From Lucinisca nassula (taxonomy: Eukaryota > Mollusca > Bivalvia > Lucinida > Lucinidae), in assembly GCA_963580285.1 (NCBI GenBank), contig OY757011.1, positions 200,091,644 through 200,155,643 of the forward strand: DNA of 64,000 nt, in the 5' to 3' direction. Below the pieces are notes generated by a model. That model did not search any database. It was not told where the DNA came from and was given only the letters and a program-made list of their open reading frames with translations. A program made the position numbers and the translations under genes. Within the stretch, counting starts at the first letter, position 1. Every line of letters starts with the position of its first letter. Below are positions 42,942 to 54,191 of the stretch, piece after piece.

Positions 42942-44762
42942 TAGAGTTGGGTACCACAGAAAATGAAGTACCACGGTATACCGCGGTTTTTAGCTTTATA
43001 CCACGGTATGTACCGTGGTGTACCATACTCTGAAACCTTTCAAAGAAGCAGCCATGTAGCTTGCTATCTCAGTATCTTAGTAGGCTGAGCAAATTACATC
43101 CACTTGCCCATTTGAAAAAAATGACCTTCCACTTTGGATCTTGAAATGAGATTTTTAAGGATGAAAAAAGTGTGATATTTTTTAACATCAGGTCCAATCA
43201 TATATTATCATGGGCTTAGTGTCTGCCAAAGTTTGTCTCTGCCAATATATGACTAAAATATGTATACGTGCTACATGATGCTTCCACGCAGAGCTGAATC
43301 CGGCCCGCACACTAGTACTGGTAAACCGCTTAGAGGATCTAAGCCTGTCCAGGAACCGCGGTGCGAGGCGGACCGTCCATGCTAATAAACCCTATTGGTT
43401 TCATTGGGCGACAGGGCTTGAGATGTCATTTCATCTCAATGTCGGGTAAAAGTCCCACAAAATTGGAAGCAACGTCTCCAAAATGACCTTTACAGTGTTG
43501 ACGGGGACGTTAAACCTCAAATCAACCAACCAACCAACCAACGTGCTACTAAACTACTTTTAAACTTACCCTACCCTATCATCTTTGATGTATAACATTT
43601 TCTTTTACACTATTAAACATTGCACTATGAAGATACTTTTAATTCTGTTACTAGCAAGTAACATTCTACCGTAATAACACTCAAACGATGGTTTAGAATT
43701 ATGTAGAGATAGGTAGATAGTGATTGTTTACCATTAAGTTTTGTAATTTCAAATATAAATTGTTTATGTTTTCAATAGTATGATAATTGTGTTGCTAATC
43801 GATTGCTTGGTAAATATTAAAAAAAAAAAAAAAAAAAAAACGAAAATAACACCATGGTATCTTTCTTTAATTCCTATTTTACAGTGCTTGATATCCCTGT
43901 GCATTTTAGATTTACTTGGCATTCAGTCATTTTTACTTGCTACCCAACTGCAAAGTCTTAATTCTAATAATTGTTTTAAGAAGAATAAAAACATTTTTAT
44001 AACCGGCAAATATCTTTACATTCATCAGATCTTATGAGAAAGAAAAAAAAACAAAAAAAAACATTTTATAGTCTCGGAAATCTGTGACATTTGCATCCAT
44101 CGAGTCAGATCATGATGCGATACATACTGATTGACAGCGTCTGTCTCTAATCCAATTTCTTGCTTAAATAAATCAGCAAATTAACCTCAATCCATTTTTG
44201 TTAACAATTAACACAGTGTCTTTTCAAATACATGTGACACCGAGCGTAAAGTTAACTGTGTCATTGATTCTGTGCACGTGCCATTGAACTACCAGTGTGT
44301 CAACTGATATTTCACAGGACTATTTTTAACTTAGATAGCGTGTCGTTTGCATATTAAGCATTATAAATTAGCTACTAAATTATATCGGATTACAGTCATG
44401 ACAATTAACAGCTTGACCATGCATTTATTTGTGTACTCCCATGCCTATAATAATCAACTACCATGTCCAGAATTTCCAGGACCGAATTTTTGGTTGCATT
44501 CTTCAATGAATGGTTTTTGTATCAGCAGGTCCAGTCCAGTATATTTTTGGATTTTAGCCCTACTAATAAGCACATTTCATTGCTAAAGTGTTCGTTTTGT
44601 AATAAAAATTATACAACCATTTCAATATGCTTAAAAATGTATATTTCTGAAGTCAGAGATTGCCGAAGTACCGTACCGGTACTAGGCAATATACCGGGGT
44701 TCGTACCACAAGAGACAAAACAGCGGTATTTACCGGTATACCGGTTTTACTGCACACCTCTA
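42942..44762. mobile_element. hAT-like element nested in the family B Helentron
   Basis: 1,821 bp flanked by GGTCAAAC (42934-42941 and 44763-44770), an exact 8-bp duplication. Ends TAGAGTTGGGTACC and, inverted, TAGAGGTGTGCAGT. Subterminal palindromic GTATACCG and CGGTATAC words. Interior AT-rich with an S1 SINE; no transposase ORF. Confidence 0.85.
43275..43540 (+). repeat. S1 repeat with 9-bp TSD, nested in the hAT element
   Basis: Flanked by ACGTGCTAC on both sides (43266-43274 and 43541-43549). Runs from ATGATGCTTCCACGCAG to a (CAAC)n tail. A direct duplication with a simple-repeat tail supports retroposition of S1. Confidence 0.88.
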
Positions 44763-46039
44763 GGTCAAACGTGAGAAAAGGGTCCAAAACTTAAACACGG
44801 TCAATAACTTTCTTTTGATGAATACGAACAGACATATTTTCAGGCGGGGGCATCCGTGTCCTATGGACACATTTCTAGTTTTCACTTATTTCACCTTTTT
44901 TAACTTAAATTTTTGAGATCTACTAATGTTAAAATGTATAGGGAGTAGCTACCTTGTGACCACAACTCCTCTTACAGTTCTAGGTCAATCCTTTTGAAAC
45001 TTTACAGGTGTTTTCATATAGGTCTGAAGATGTGCATATTCTTTTTTCATCATCCTTAAATAATTTTTTCACTTATTTCACCTTTTTTAACTTAGACAAT
45101 TTTTGAGATCTACTAATGTTAAAATGTATAGGGAGTAGCTACCTTGTGACCACAACTCCTCTTACAGTTCTAGGTCAATCTTTTTGAAACTTTACAGGTG
45201 TTTTCATATAGGTCTGAAGATGTGCATATTCTTTTTTCATTATCCTTAAATAATTTTTTTCACTTATTTCACCTTTTTTAACTTAGACAATTTTTGAGAT
45301 CTACTAATGTTAAAATGTATATGGAGTTGCTACCTTGTGATCGCAACTCCTCTTACAGTTCTAGTCAATCCTTTTGAAATTTAACAGGTGTTTTCATATA
45401 GGTCTGAAGATGTGCATGCGCTTTTTTCATTACCAAAACCTTAGACTGTTTTTCAGATCTAATAACGCGAAAATTCTATCCGGCGTAGGTACCTTGTTAG
45501 GGATTTAACCCTCTCACAAGTCTTTACCTTTAATTCATGAGTCTTTCTCCTCTGACAGGGCTATAGCGGGGCTATAGTCAGATCCTCTGACAGTTCTAGT
45601 TTTCTAGTGTAAACATCCTTAAAATTCAAACATCCAAAGAGTTGTTGTAAATCTAAAAAAAAAAAAATAAAAAAAATATCAGTGTGGTTTAGTATGTGTT
45701 ACACTAAAGCATACAAAACATGTAGTTCCAATGGCAAACTCTCTTAAAGAAGCTAAGTGATTCTGATCTGGGTCTGCACTGTTTGCCCAGGCATGTCTGT
45801 CATTATGGTATTTTATCTTAAGCATACAAGTGATTTTAAAGCCTTTTAAATAACTCTCTGCACCCTACATACAACAACAGATCACTTTATATTTAGGCTT
45901 GTGTTTGGTTGAGTAAAAGCAGACTTTATGACATATATGTATGGGGAGGCATACATGTATTGCAAAATAGCTAACTGTTCATTATTTCAATCAAAATACA
46001 CAAATATTAATAGTGTTTTTCTATGAAATAACTAAACAA

Positions 46040-46412
46040 AAATCATATTCTCAAGATATCAATGAGCAGAAACAAATTTTTGATGTCATTCAACTGTGCT
46101 GAAAATAGATGCAAAATGCCATGTAACATGATCTTGGCAACATAAATTGACATATTAAATATGATTACAATTAATCATATGTTTCTTACTAAGATATTGA
46201 GCAGAAACAGCCTTCCGGCATCGGGCAAGGACCATATTAAATCTCTGTTGAAAATTGGTGCAAAAAGCTTTGTATCAATTCATATGCAAAATTTGATCAA
46301 AATCCATCAATTTGTTTTCAAGATATTGAGTAGAAATGACAGACAGATGGATGGACAGACAATGTGAAAACGGTATAAACCCCCATACTTCGTATGTGGT
46401 TGGGGGGGGGGG
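46040..46412 (-). mobile_element. Partial Helentron-like element, family E-like 5' end
   Basis: In sense from ~46409: ACCACATACGAAGTATGGGGG hairpin region, GTCTGTCCATCCATCTGTCTG, and two core-like units with CAATATCTTGAAAACAAATT. No 3' stem or CTAG found; truncated or decayed. Confidence 0.55.
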
Positions 46413-46514
46413 ATAATTACATGGCCTGCTGTCCTTGCATCAGGTATGGGTAGGTGATTTTTCTGCTGTTTCTAAGGTTTCCCATTTTCCCATTTTCCTG
46501 GTCTCTTCTGTTCC

Positions 46515-46682
46515 TGTTAGAAGCCTCCGTGGTGCAGTGGTTACCGCTACTCGCCTTGTAAACCAGGGATGGCAGGATCGATCCCGGGCTTCTCCAGACT
46601 TTAGGATGAGTCTTTAAACCGAGGTCCCGTCTCCGTATGACCTAAGCTGTTGGTGGGATGTAAAACTCGAACACTCACTCTT
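46515..46682 (+). repeat. tRNA-derived SINE (family S3)
   Basis: GAAGCCTCCGTGGTGCAGTGG head with B box GATCGATCCCGG. The body ends GGTGGGATGTAAAACTCG. Related to the inverted 10165-10250 fragment and the diverged copy at 62570-62740. Confidence 0.8.
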
Positions 46683-46775
46683 CTGTTCCAGCTCTACTAT
46701 CTCTCGTCTCCCTCTCTCTGTGGAAAGGGATACAAATGACACACACTGCCTCATCTCCTTACCATACTTATTCTT

Positions 46776-46954
46776 CGGCCCCAGCCCATCAGGGTTTCAA
46801 GAAATCGATTGGACTGCAAGATGCTTCCACCCAGAGCTAAGGCCGACTGCACATGAGTACTGGTAAACTGCTTAGGTCTGGCTCTGCTCAGGCAAAGTGG
46901 TGCGAGTCGGACCGTCCATGCATATAAAACACATTTGTTTCATTGGGCAGCAGG
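46776..46954 (+). repeat. S1 repeat, left part (continues at 51271-51385)
   Basis: GCCCATCAGGGTTTCAAG to TTGGGCAGCAGG; resumes with GTTATTTCATCTCAATGTCG at ~51271 and ends AACCTCAAATCAAACAAAAC near 51380. Interrupted by the hAT-like element. Confidence 0.8.
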
Positions 46955-47129
46955 GATTTAAACAAGGTTGGGCAGGCAAAAACCAGGGGTGGTTTTTAAC
47001 CGGTGTTTTTAACCACTTAAAACCGTCCTGGTCAATACTCCCAATGGGGTCAATACTGGTCAATACTGGTTGATTGAAATATTCAGTGGTCAATTGAATA
47101 ATTTAACTGTTAAAAAGGCAAAGCTACTA

Positions 47130-48242
47130 CAGTTGACTCTCGTTATCTCGACCCCGCTTATCTCGACCCTATCGCTTATGTCGAACTGATTTCTAAGTCC
47201 CGAACATTTCCCCTATTTATTGTATTTCAACTTCGCATGTGTCGAGCTACTTTTAAGTCGACACTTCGGCTATCTCGCCCATCATTTTCAGTTCCTGAAT
47301 GTATTTTTCACTGTTTTTACTACTGCGTATCTCGAACCGGGATTCTTGACGTAACGAAAAAAACAACAAAAAAAAAACATGCGTCCGGTCCTTCAATTTT
47401 GTAATAGGCCTTTAGAAAACAATTCATCAATACTCACAATGTTGTTAATTATCCAATTTGTCCAGGTGCGTTTGCAATTAAAATTAGCACACACAATACC
47501 TTTTCGGCTACTGATAAAAATCATGTGCCTGTAATAAAGACTGACACACAGTGCTCAACCTTTAATCTTACACCGTCTAGTGTCAATGATTTGCAAGATT
47601 TCCGTGATAAAAGACAGCGTTGTCTTTCTTGCAGAAATGTCAAAGAAAGTGACAAAAGTTGTGATAATCTTGTCGTGTTAAAAACGCAGTTGTTCGGAGC
47701 AATTCATGTGTATTAGCCCATGCAAATCCTTGTACAAACAGTGTAGATCCAAAAGGGGTGGCTCATAACGAGCTTTCGCGGCAGGACCTAAACTGTTTGC
47801 CATAGTGACGGTTAATCAGTTAGAGGGGAGATGAGTCAAACTACTGTATGACTTATATAGCATGTACTGCGTTCCGAAGTATTATAAGCGTTGCATTCAC
47901 AAGCGGGAACCAGTCTGTTTAGTATCTAACTATATTTAGCATATTTGGAAACCCAGATTTGTAGGAATTTAAAAGACAACCAAATATGTGAGAAATCTAT
48001 CAGTTTTATTTATTTATTAATTTGTTCATAAACGCTATACTCTGACAAGCTCCAGTACTTTCATAAACAAGTTTTAAAAACTCAGTAAACCGTTTATGTA
48101 AGAATTACCAAGAATACCAAGCATATCACGGCAAACAATGTGTTCTGACATAATGTGACGTCACACTTTTGTTATCTCGTACTTCGGATAACTCGAACTT
48201 TTAATCCGGTCCCGTGAGGTTCGAGATAACGAGAGTCGACTG
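47130..48242. mobile_element. pogo/Tigger-like non-autonomous element
   Basis: 1,113 bp with TA on both sides. Ends CAGTTGACTCTCGTTATCTC and, inverted, CAGTCGACTCTCGTTATCTC (one mismatch); the arm continues with GAACC-type words. TIR sequence and TA duplication fit Tc1/mariner pogo-Tigger elements. A 63-codon ORF (47525-47716) has no transposase motif I can name. Confidence 0.85.
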
Positions 48243-49151
48243 TATTTTCAAAGTTGAAGAGGGAAGAAGATTTGAGGGGGGGGGAGAGAGGTCGGTGGGT
48301 CAATCTGGTACAACAATTTTTGTTTTCTGTGTCAAACAAAATAGGACCTTTCATAAATTCTTCAAAATCCATGATACATTCAGCTTATTCATATTCCTGT
48401 AAATTAAAATATGAACAATCAGTCTAGCCTATAAAGGATAAAAGAATAATTATAAAGATTGTTTGATTGAAAAGAGCAGGCCTGTCACTGTGTCAATCCA
48501 ACCTCTTCATTTGACCAGCAAAAATGTCTTTTGAATTTTGATCAAATAAAAAATACCTCAAATAATTAGTTATTAACAGTCAGGTGCATAACCTATACAA
48601 GTTTTTTTTTTACAACCTGTTACAGTTATAAAGTCACATACCACCATTCAATTTCAAAGTGAGGCTATAGAAAATAACTTGTTTAGATTATGTCTACAAG
48701 TTCTTAAATTGAAAGATACGAAAATATTAACGTGAATGCGTTATTATTCTCCTCACCCCACTCTTGTTTGAAACACGTGCATACAACTTTTTAGACAATG
48801 CGTACAAAGAATTTTGATTTCAATCATCAAATTAAAGTCTTCTTTCCATTTTAAAATTGTCGCCACATGCGGCAAAATTGCGATAAGGTGGGAATTCAAG
48901 TTTTAAAACCATTAATTTTACCTTTTTGGCGCTCAAAATCCACTTAAAAAACAAACAAACACTTTTTTCTGAAAGAAAACTCGATCATGTTGACGAATCC
49001 ACCATCTTGTTAGAAAGGACACTTCTCGTGGAATCTCGCAATAACGTTTTAATGACACAAAACACCGCAAATTTCAAAAAAGAAGAGAAAAACTATGCCG
49101 ATTTGGACCTATTCTCGAAAAACCAAATATAACGCAAAGGAGTTATTTTTT
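48243..49151. other. AT-rich interior of the hAT-like element
   Basis: No ORF of interest; a poly-G/purine tract is at 48276-48290. Confidence 0.5.
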
Positions 49152-51006
49152 AGCTCACCGTCACGTAGTGACGAGGTGAGCTTTTGGGATCACTTTTTGT
49201 CCGTCGTCCGTCGTGCGTGCGTGCGTGCGTGCGTGCGTCCGTGCGTGCGTGCGTGCGTGCGTGCGTAAACAATTTCTTTAAACGACATCTCCTCCTAAAC
49301 CACTGATCGGATTTTGACCAAACTTCACAGGAATGATCCTTAGGTGGTCCCCTTTCAAAGTTGTTCAAATGGTTCCGGTCCGTTGCACATCTAGGTCACA
49401 GGAGCCAAAAATAGATTTTTTTCACCAAAAACTTAAAAAATCTTCTTCTCTGAAACCACAAGGCCCAGGTCTTTGATATTTGGTATGAAGCTTCATCTAG
49501 TGGACCCCTACCAAGATTGTTCAAATTATAGTGCTGGGGCCAAAAATGCCCCCGCCCTGGGGCCCTTTGGTTTTACATAGGCTTATATAGGGAAAATCTT
49601 TAAAAATCTTCTTCTCTGAAACCACAAGGCCCAGGTCTTTGATATTTGGTATGAAGCTTCATCTAGTGGATACCTACCAAGATTGTTCAAATTATAGTGC
49701 TGGGGCCAAAAATGCCCCCGCCCCGGGCCCTTTGGTTTTACATGGGCTTATATAGGGAAAATCTTTAAAAATCTTCTTCTCTGAAACCACAAGGCCCAGG
49801 TCTTTGATATTTGGTATGAAACTTCATCTAGTGGACCCCTACCAAGATTGTTCAAATTATAGGGCTGGGGCCAAAAATGCCCCCGCCCCGGGGCCCTTTG
49901 GTTTTACATAGGCTTATATAGGGAAAATCTTTAAAAATCTTCTTCTCTGAAACCACAAGGCCCAGGACTTTGATATTTTGTATGAAGCTTCATCTAGTGG
50001 ACCCCTACCAAGATTGTTCAAATTATAGTGCTGGGACAAAAAATGCCCCCGCCACGGGGCCCTTTGGTTTTACATAGGCTAATATAGGGAAAATCTTTAA
50101 AAATCTTCTTCTCTGAAACCACAAGGCCCAGGTCTTTGATATTTGGTATGAAGCTTCATCTAGTGGACCCCTACCAAGATTGTTCAAATTATAGTGCTGG
50201 GACAAAAATGCCCCCGCCACGGGCCCCTTTGGTTTTACATAGGCTTATATATGGAAAATCTTTAAAAATCTTCTTCTCTGAAACCACAAGGCCCATGACT
50301 TTGATATTTGGTATGAAGCTTCATCTAGTGGACCCCTACCAAGATTGTTCAAATTATAGTGCTGGGACAAATAATGCCCCCGCCACGGGGCCCTTTGGTT
50401 TTACATTGGCTTATATAGGGAAAATCTTTAAAAATCTTCTTCTCTGAAACCACAAGGCCCAGGTCTTTGATATTTGGTAAGAAGCTTCATCTAGTGGACC
50501 CCTACCAAGATTGTTCAAATTATAGTGCTGGGGCCAAAAATGCCCTTGCCCCGGGGCTCTTTGGTTTTACATAGGCTTATATAGGGAAAATCTTTAAAAA
50601 TCTTCTTCTCTGAAACCACAAGGCCCAGGACTTTGATATTTGGTAAGAAGCTTCATCTAGTGGACCCCTACCAAGATTGTTCAAATTATAATGCTGGGGC
50701 AAAAAATGCCCCCGTCCCGGGGCCCTTTGGTTTTACATAGGCTTATATAGGCAAAATCTTTAAAAATCTTCTTCTCTGAAACCGCTAGGCCCAGGTCTTT
50801 GATATTTGATGTGTAGCTTCATCTAGTGGACCTTTGCCAAGATTGTTCAAATTATAGCCTTTGTTGATGTTTGGTATGAAACTTCACCTTTAAGACCTCC
50901 CTCAACATTATGCACATTAAAGCCCTGGGGCCAATAATGGCCCTCTCTGGGGCCCACTTGTTACACTATGGATCAGGTGAGCGATCCAGGGCCATCATGG
51001 CCCTCT
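49152..51006 (+). mobile_element. Helentron/HINE-like element, family C
   Basis: Start AGCTCACCGTCACG-TAGTGACGAGGTGAGC. A long (CGTG)n/(CGTC)n block at 49199-49265, one core-like unit (ATCTCCTCCTAAACCACTGA), then about nine ~163-bp tandem units (49430-50870) with AAGGCCCAGGTCTTTGATAT and CCTACCAAGATTGTTCAAAT. End: CAGGTGAGCGATCC, AGGGCCA-TCA-TGGCCCT stem, then CTTG and TTTTT. The last motif is CTTG rather than CTAG. Confidence 0.78.
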
Positions 51007-51552
51007 TGTTTTTAACTTGTTCAGTTTATGCACCTGACTGATTAATAAAAACTATTTTGTCTTGTTCAGTGATGAAAATATAGTCTAACACCATGTACAT
51101 GTACATGATGTAGGGGGAAGCTTTTAAGACCAGTTTAGCAACATGACAGATGCATACATGTATATTCAAATGATTTAATCGACCACCCAATTGACCAGTT
51201 AAAACTGGTTTTAACCACTGGCCCGGTCAATATGAGTATTAACCGACTTTATGCCAACCTTGGATTTAAATGTTATTTCATCTCAATGTCGGGGGAAATA
51301 GACCCACAAAATTTGAAGCAACGTCTCCAAAATGATCTAGATAGTGTTGATCGAGACGTTAAACCTCAAATCAAACAAAACCATTTTAACAACTACAGTT
51401 GTATAGCCTACTATTCAATGTTGTGTCTAAAAACGGTTGAAGGAATAATAAACGATGTAGATGGATTCACATTTTGCAGCATCTCATCTGAGTCTGCACT
51501 GTTTGCTTTGGCCTGTGTGTCCAAATACATATGTTAAATACGATAATGCATG

Positions 51553-53975
51553 CTTTTTGTCGCGCCTGCTATTAGCATGGCGCGATATAGGCGCCCGGTT
51601 TTCGGTCCGTTCGTCAAGGCGTCAACATTTGCGACCACCATAGCGTTCACCCTAATGGTCAAGTTTATTTCTCAAGTACTACAAGAGCTTCATTAATGAT
51701 ACTTGGTACAAACTTGTATCTGGGGATGACAACTTACATGCAAGCATCCATATTTGACCTTGACCTACATTTCATGGATTGCTTTTGTAAAATATTGCGA
51801 CCACCCTAGCATTCACCCTAATGGTCAAGTTTATTTCTCAAGAACTATAAGAGCTTCATTAATGATCTGTGGTACAAACTTGTATCATTGGATGGCAACT
51901 TAAATGCAAGCATCCATATTTGACAGTGACCTACATTTCATGGTTCACTGACTTTGTAAAATATTGCGACCGGCCTAGCGTTCACCCTAATGGTCAAGTT
52001 TATTTCTCAAGAACTATAAGAGCTTTATTAATGATACTTGGTACAAACTTGTATCTGGGGATGGTAACCTAAATGCAAGCATCCATATTTGACCTTGACC
52101 TATATTTCATGATATGTGGTACAAACTTGTATCTGTGGATGGCAACTTAAATGCAAGCATCCATATTTGACAGTGACCTACATTTCATGGTTCACTGACT
52201 TTGTAAAATATTGCGACCACCCTAGCGTTCACCCTAATGGTCAAGTTTATTATAGCCCCGCTTTGAAAAAGTGGGGCTATATTGGATTTGCCATGTCCTT
52301 CTGTCATTCCGTGATTCCGTTAATTTGTGTTGGCTCCATAACTTTGTATCTGCTTAACATATTTTCATGAAACTTCACACAAATGTTAAACACCATAAGA
52401 CAATGTGCAGAGCGAAGGAATTATAACTGTGGATTGCCTACTTTTGGAGTTATAGCCCTTTGAACATTGAAAAATGGCAATTTTAATTGTGTCTGCTTCA
52501 TAACTCGAAAACCGTTTGAGATATTTTTAGGAAACTTCACACAAATGTTAAGCACTATGAGACGATGTACAGAGCGCAGGAACCATAACTCTGCATTGCT
52601 TATTTTTGGAGTTATTGCCCTTTGAACATTGAAAAATGGCAATTTTAACAGTGTCCGCTTCATAACTCGAAAACCGTTTGAGATAATTTCATGAAACTTC
52701 AAACAAATGTTAAGCACTATGAGACAATGTACAGAGCGCAAGAACCATAACTCTGGTTTTCGTATTTTCTGTGTGTCTGTCTGTGTGTCTGTCTGTGTCT
52801 GTTAACAATTTTCGTGTCCGCTCCATAACTTTAAAACCCATTCACATATTTTCATGAAACTTCACACAAACATTAAACACCATGAGATGGTGTGCAGAGT
52901 GCAGGAACCATAACTCTTGATTGCCTAATTTTTGAGTTATTTCCCTTTGAATATTGAAAAATATCAATTTTAGCCGTCTTTGCTCGATAACTCAAAAACC
53001 GTTTGAGATAATTTTATGAAACTTAACACAAATGTAAAGCACCATATTACGTGTGCAGAGCGCAGGAACCCAAACTCTGGATTGTCTACTTTTTCAGTTA
53101 TAGGCTTTTGAATATTAAAAAATGGCAATTTTAACTATGTCCGCTCCATAACCGTTTCTGATATTTTCATGAAACTTCAAATAAATGAAAAGCACCTTGA
53201 GATGATGTGCAGAGTGCAGGAACCATAACTCTGGTTTGCCTACTTTAGGAGTTATTGCCCTTTGAACATTTAAAAAGGCAATTTTGACTGTGTCGGCTCC
53301 ATAACTCACAAACCATTTGAGATATTTTCATGACACTTCACACAAGTGTAAAGCACCATGAGACAATGTGCAGAGCGCAGGAACCCTGACTCTGATTTGC
53401 CTACTTTAGGAGTTATTACCATTTGAACATTGAAAAATGGAAGATGAAATTTAGTATAAACATGGACATTCTGGTAATGTATCATGCTCATTGAAATGAG
53501 GGACAAGGGCTCACAACTCTTAGAGTTTTTCCAGATAATGTAAAATTTTCAACAGTTATTTCTTGTTCATAACTGTTTTCTCTGCAGCTTAAATAACTTT
53601 CTTCTCTGACAGCGCTGAAGCGGGGCTATAGTCAGATCCTCTGACAGCTCTAGTTTCTCAAGAACTATAAGAGCTTCATTAATGATATTTGGTGCAAACT
53701 TGAATCTGGGGATGGCAACTTAAATGCAAGCATCCATATTTGACCTTGACCTAAATTTCATGGTTCACTGACTTTGTAACATATTGCGACCACCCTAGCA
53801 TTCACCCTAATGGTTAAGTTCATTTCTCAAGAATTATTAGAGCTTCATGAATGATACTTAATACAAGCTTGCATTTGAGAATGGAATCTTTTGTGCAAGC
53901 ATCTATGTTTGACCTTGACCTACATATCATGGTTCAATGACTTTGCACCCCCACAGGCGCGACATAGCTTTCGGC
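51553..53975 (+). mobile_element. Helentron/HINE-like element, family D (ends just before VDAC exon 2)
   Basis: Start GTCGCGCCTGCTATTAGCAT with inverted GGCGCGATATAG, GTCCGTTCGTC, then ~165-bp cores with CAAGAACTATAAGAGCTTCA and GGTACAAACTTGTATCTGGG (three before and two after the nested family A copy). End region ACAGGCGCGACATAG; the final stem/CTAG is not clear, so the right edge is approximate. Confidence 0.7.
52250..53653 (+). mobile_element. Helentron/HINE-like element, family A copy 2, nested in family D
   Basis: Same ends as 41371-45599: TATAGCCCCGCTTTGAAAAA start, AGCGGGGCTATA, GTCAGA-TCC-TCTGAC stem, CTAG (53650-53653). Its ~160-bp cores are different: CATGAAACTTCACACAAATG, GAGACGATGTGCAGAGCGCA, GAACATTGAAAAATGGCAAT, about six units. 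Removing it restores GGTCAAGTTTA|TTTCTCAAGAA, the uninterrupted family D core. Confidence 0.83.
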
Positions 53976-54048
53976 GGAATTCTTTTTCTCATTCAGTTGT
54001 CAGTTTGCAGCAATTTATCTTCATAGAAATTTTCTTATTTCATGCCAG

Positions 54049-54183
54049 ATTATGGGTTCTGGAAGGTGGACTGTAAAACTAAGACTGATAGTGGTGTGAA
54101 GTTCACTACAAAGGGTAGCCACAGTACAGATACTGGGAAACTGTCGGGGGAGCTGGAAACAGAGTACAAGTTAGAGGATTATG
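54049..54183 (+). CDS. VDAC: VDAC coding exon 2 (first beta strands)
   Basis: Encodes residues 22-66 plus the first base of codon 67. It reads N-Y-G-F-W-K-V-D-C-K-T-K-T, then V-K-F-T-T, T-D-T-G-K-L-S-G and E-L-E-T-E-Y-K, matching the first beta strands of animal VDACs. The acceptor is GCCAG at 54048 after a TC-rich stretch; the donor is GTAAGT at 54184. Joining to exon 1 makes codon AAT across the junction. The first eight intron bases (54184-54191) are also the target-site duplication of a hAT-like insertion, so the donor lies inside a duplicated target site. A Helentron-like element ends only about 80 bp before the acceptor. Confidence 0.93.
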
Positions 54184-54191
54184 GTAAGTTC

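Larger units (their letters stand above)
41981..44878 (+). mobile_element. Helentron/HINE-like element, family B copy 1, nested in family A
   Basis: Start ATGCCCCCGCCATTCGAAGA with a hairpin to TATAG, (GTCC)n, and about five ~165-bp cores (42120-42940) with GGTCAAGGTCATACTTAGAG and CATCATGAGACGATGTGTCA. End: AGGCGGGGGCAT, GTGTCC-TAT-GGACAC stem, CTAG (44875-44878). It lies in a T-run of the family A core (AATAATTTTT | TTTTCACTTATTT), matching the uninterrupted neighbouring units. Confidence 0.82.
41371..45599 (+). mobile_element. Helentron/HINE-like element, family A copy 1 (with nested insertions)
   Basis: Starts TATAGCCCCGCTTTG-AAAAA-GTGGGGGCTATA. It then has GTCC/GTCT words and ~190-bp core units (three at 41480-41975, about four more at 44880-45440) with GAAACTTTACAGGTG and CATATAGGTCTGAAGATG. 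It ends with subterminal TATAGCGGGGCTATA, a GTCAGA-TCC-TCTGAC stem, and CTAG (45596-45599) then TTTT. The 3' stem-loop plus CTAG and offset inverted repeats fit Helentron-type ends. Split by the family B element. Confidence 0.8.
46963..51262. mobile_element. hAT-like element, 4.3 kb with nested insertions
   Basis: Flanked by GATTTAAA (46955-46962 and 51263-51270). Ends CAAGGTTGGGCA and, inverted, CAAGGTTGGCAT. Subterminal GGTCAATACTGG and ACTGGTTTTAACC repeats. Contains the pogo-like element 47130-48242 and the family C Helentron 49152-51006. No transposase ORF. Confidence 0.82.

Noticed and set aside
50136..50447. Protein with internal repeats
   Set aside because: It is the translation of two tandem units of the family C Helentron core; the same holds for ORFs at 52421-53506 and 55379-55625.
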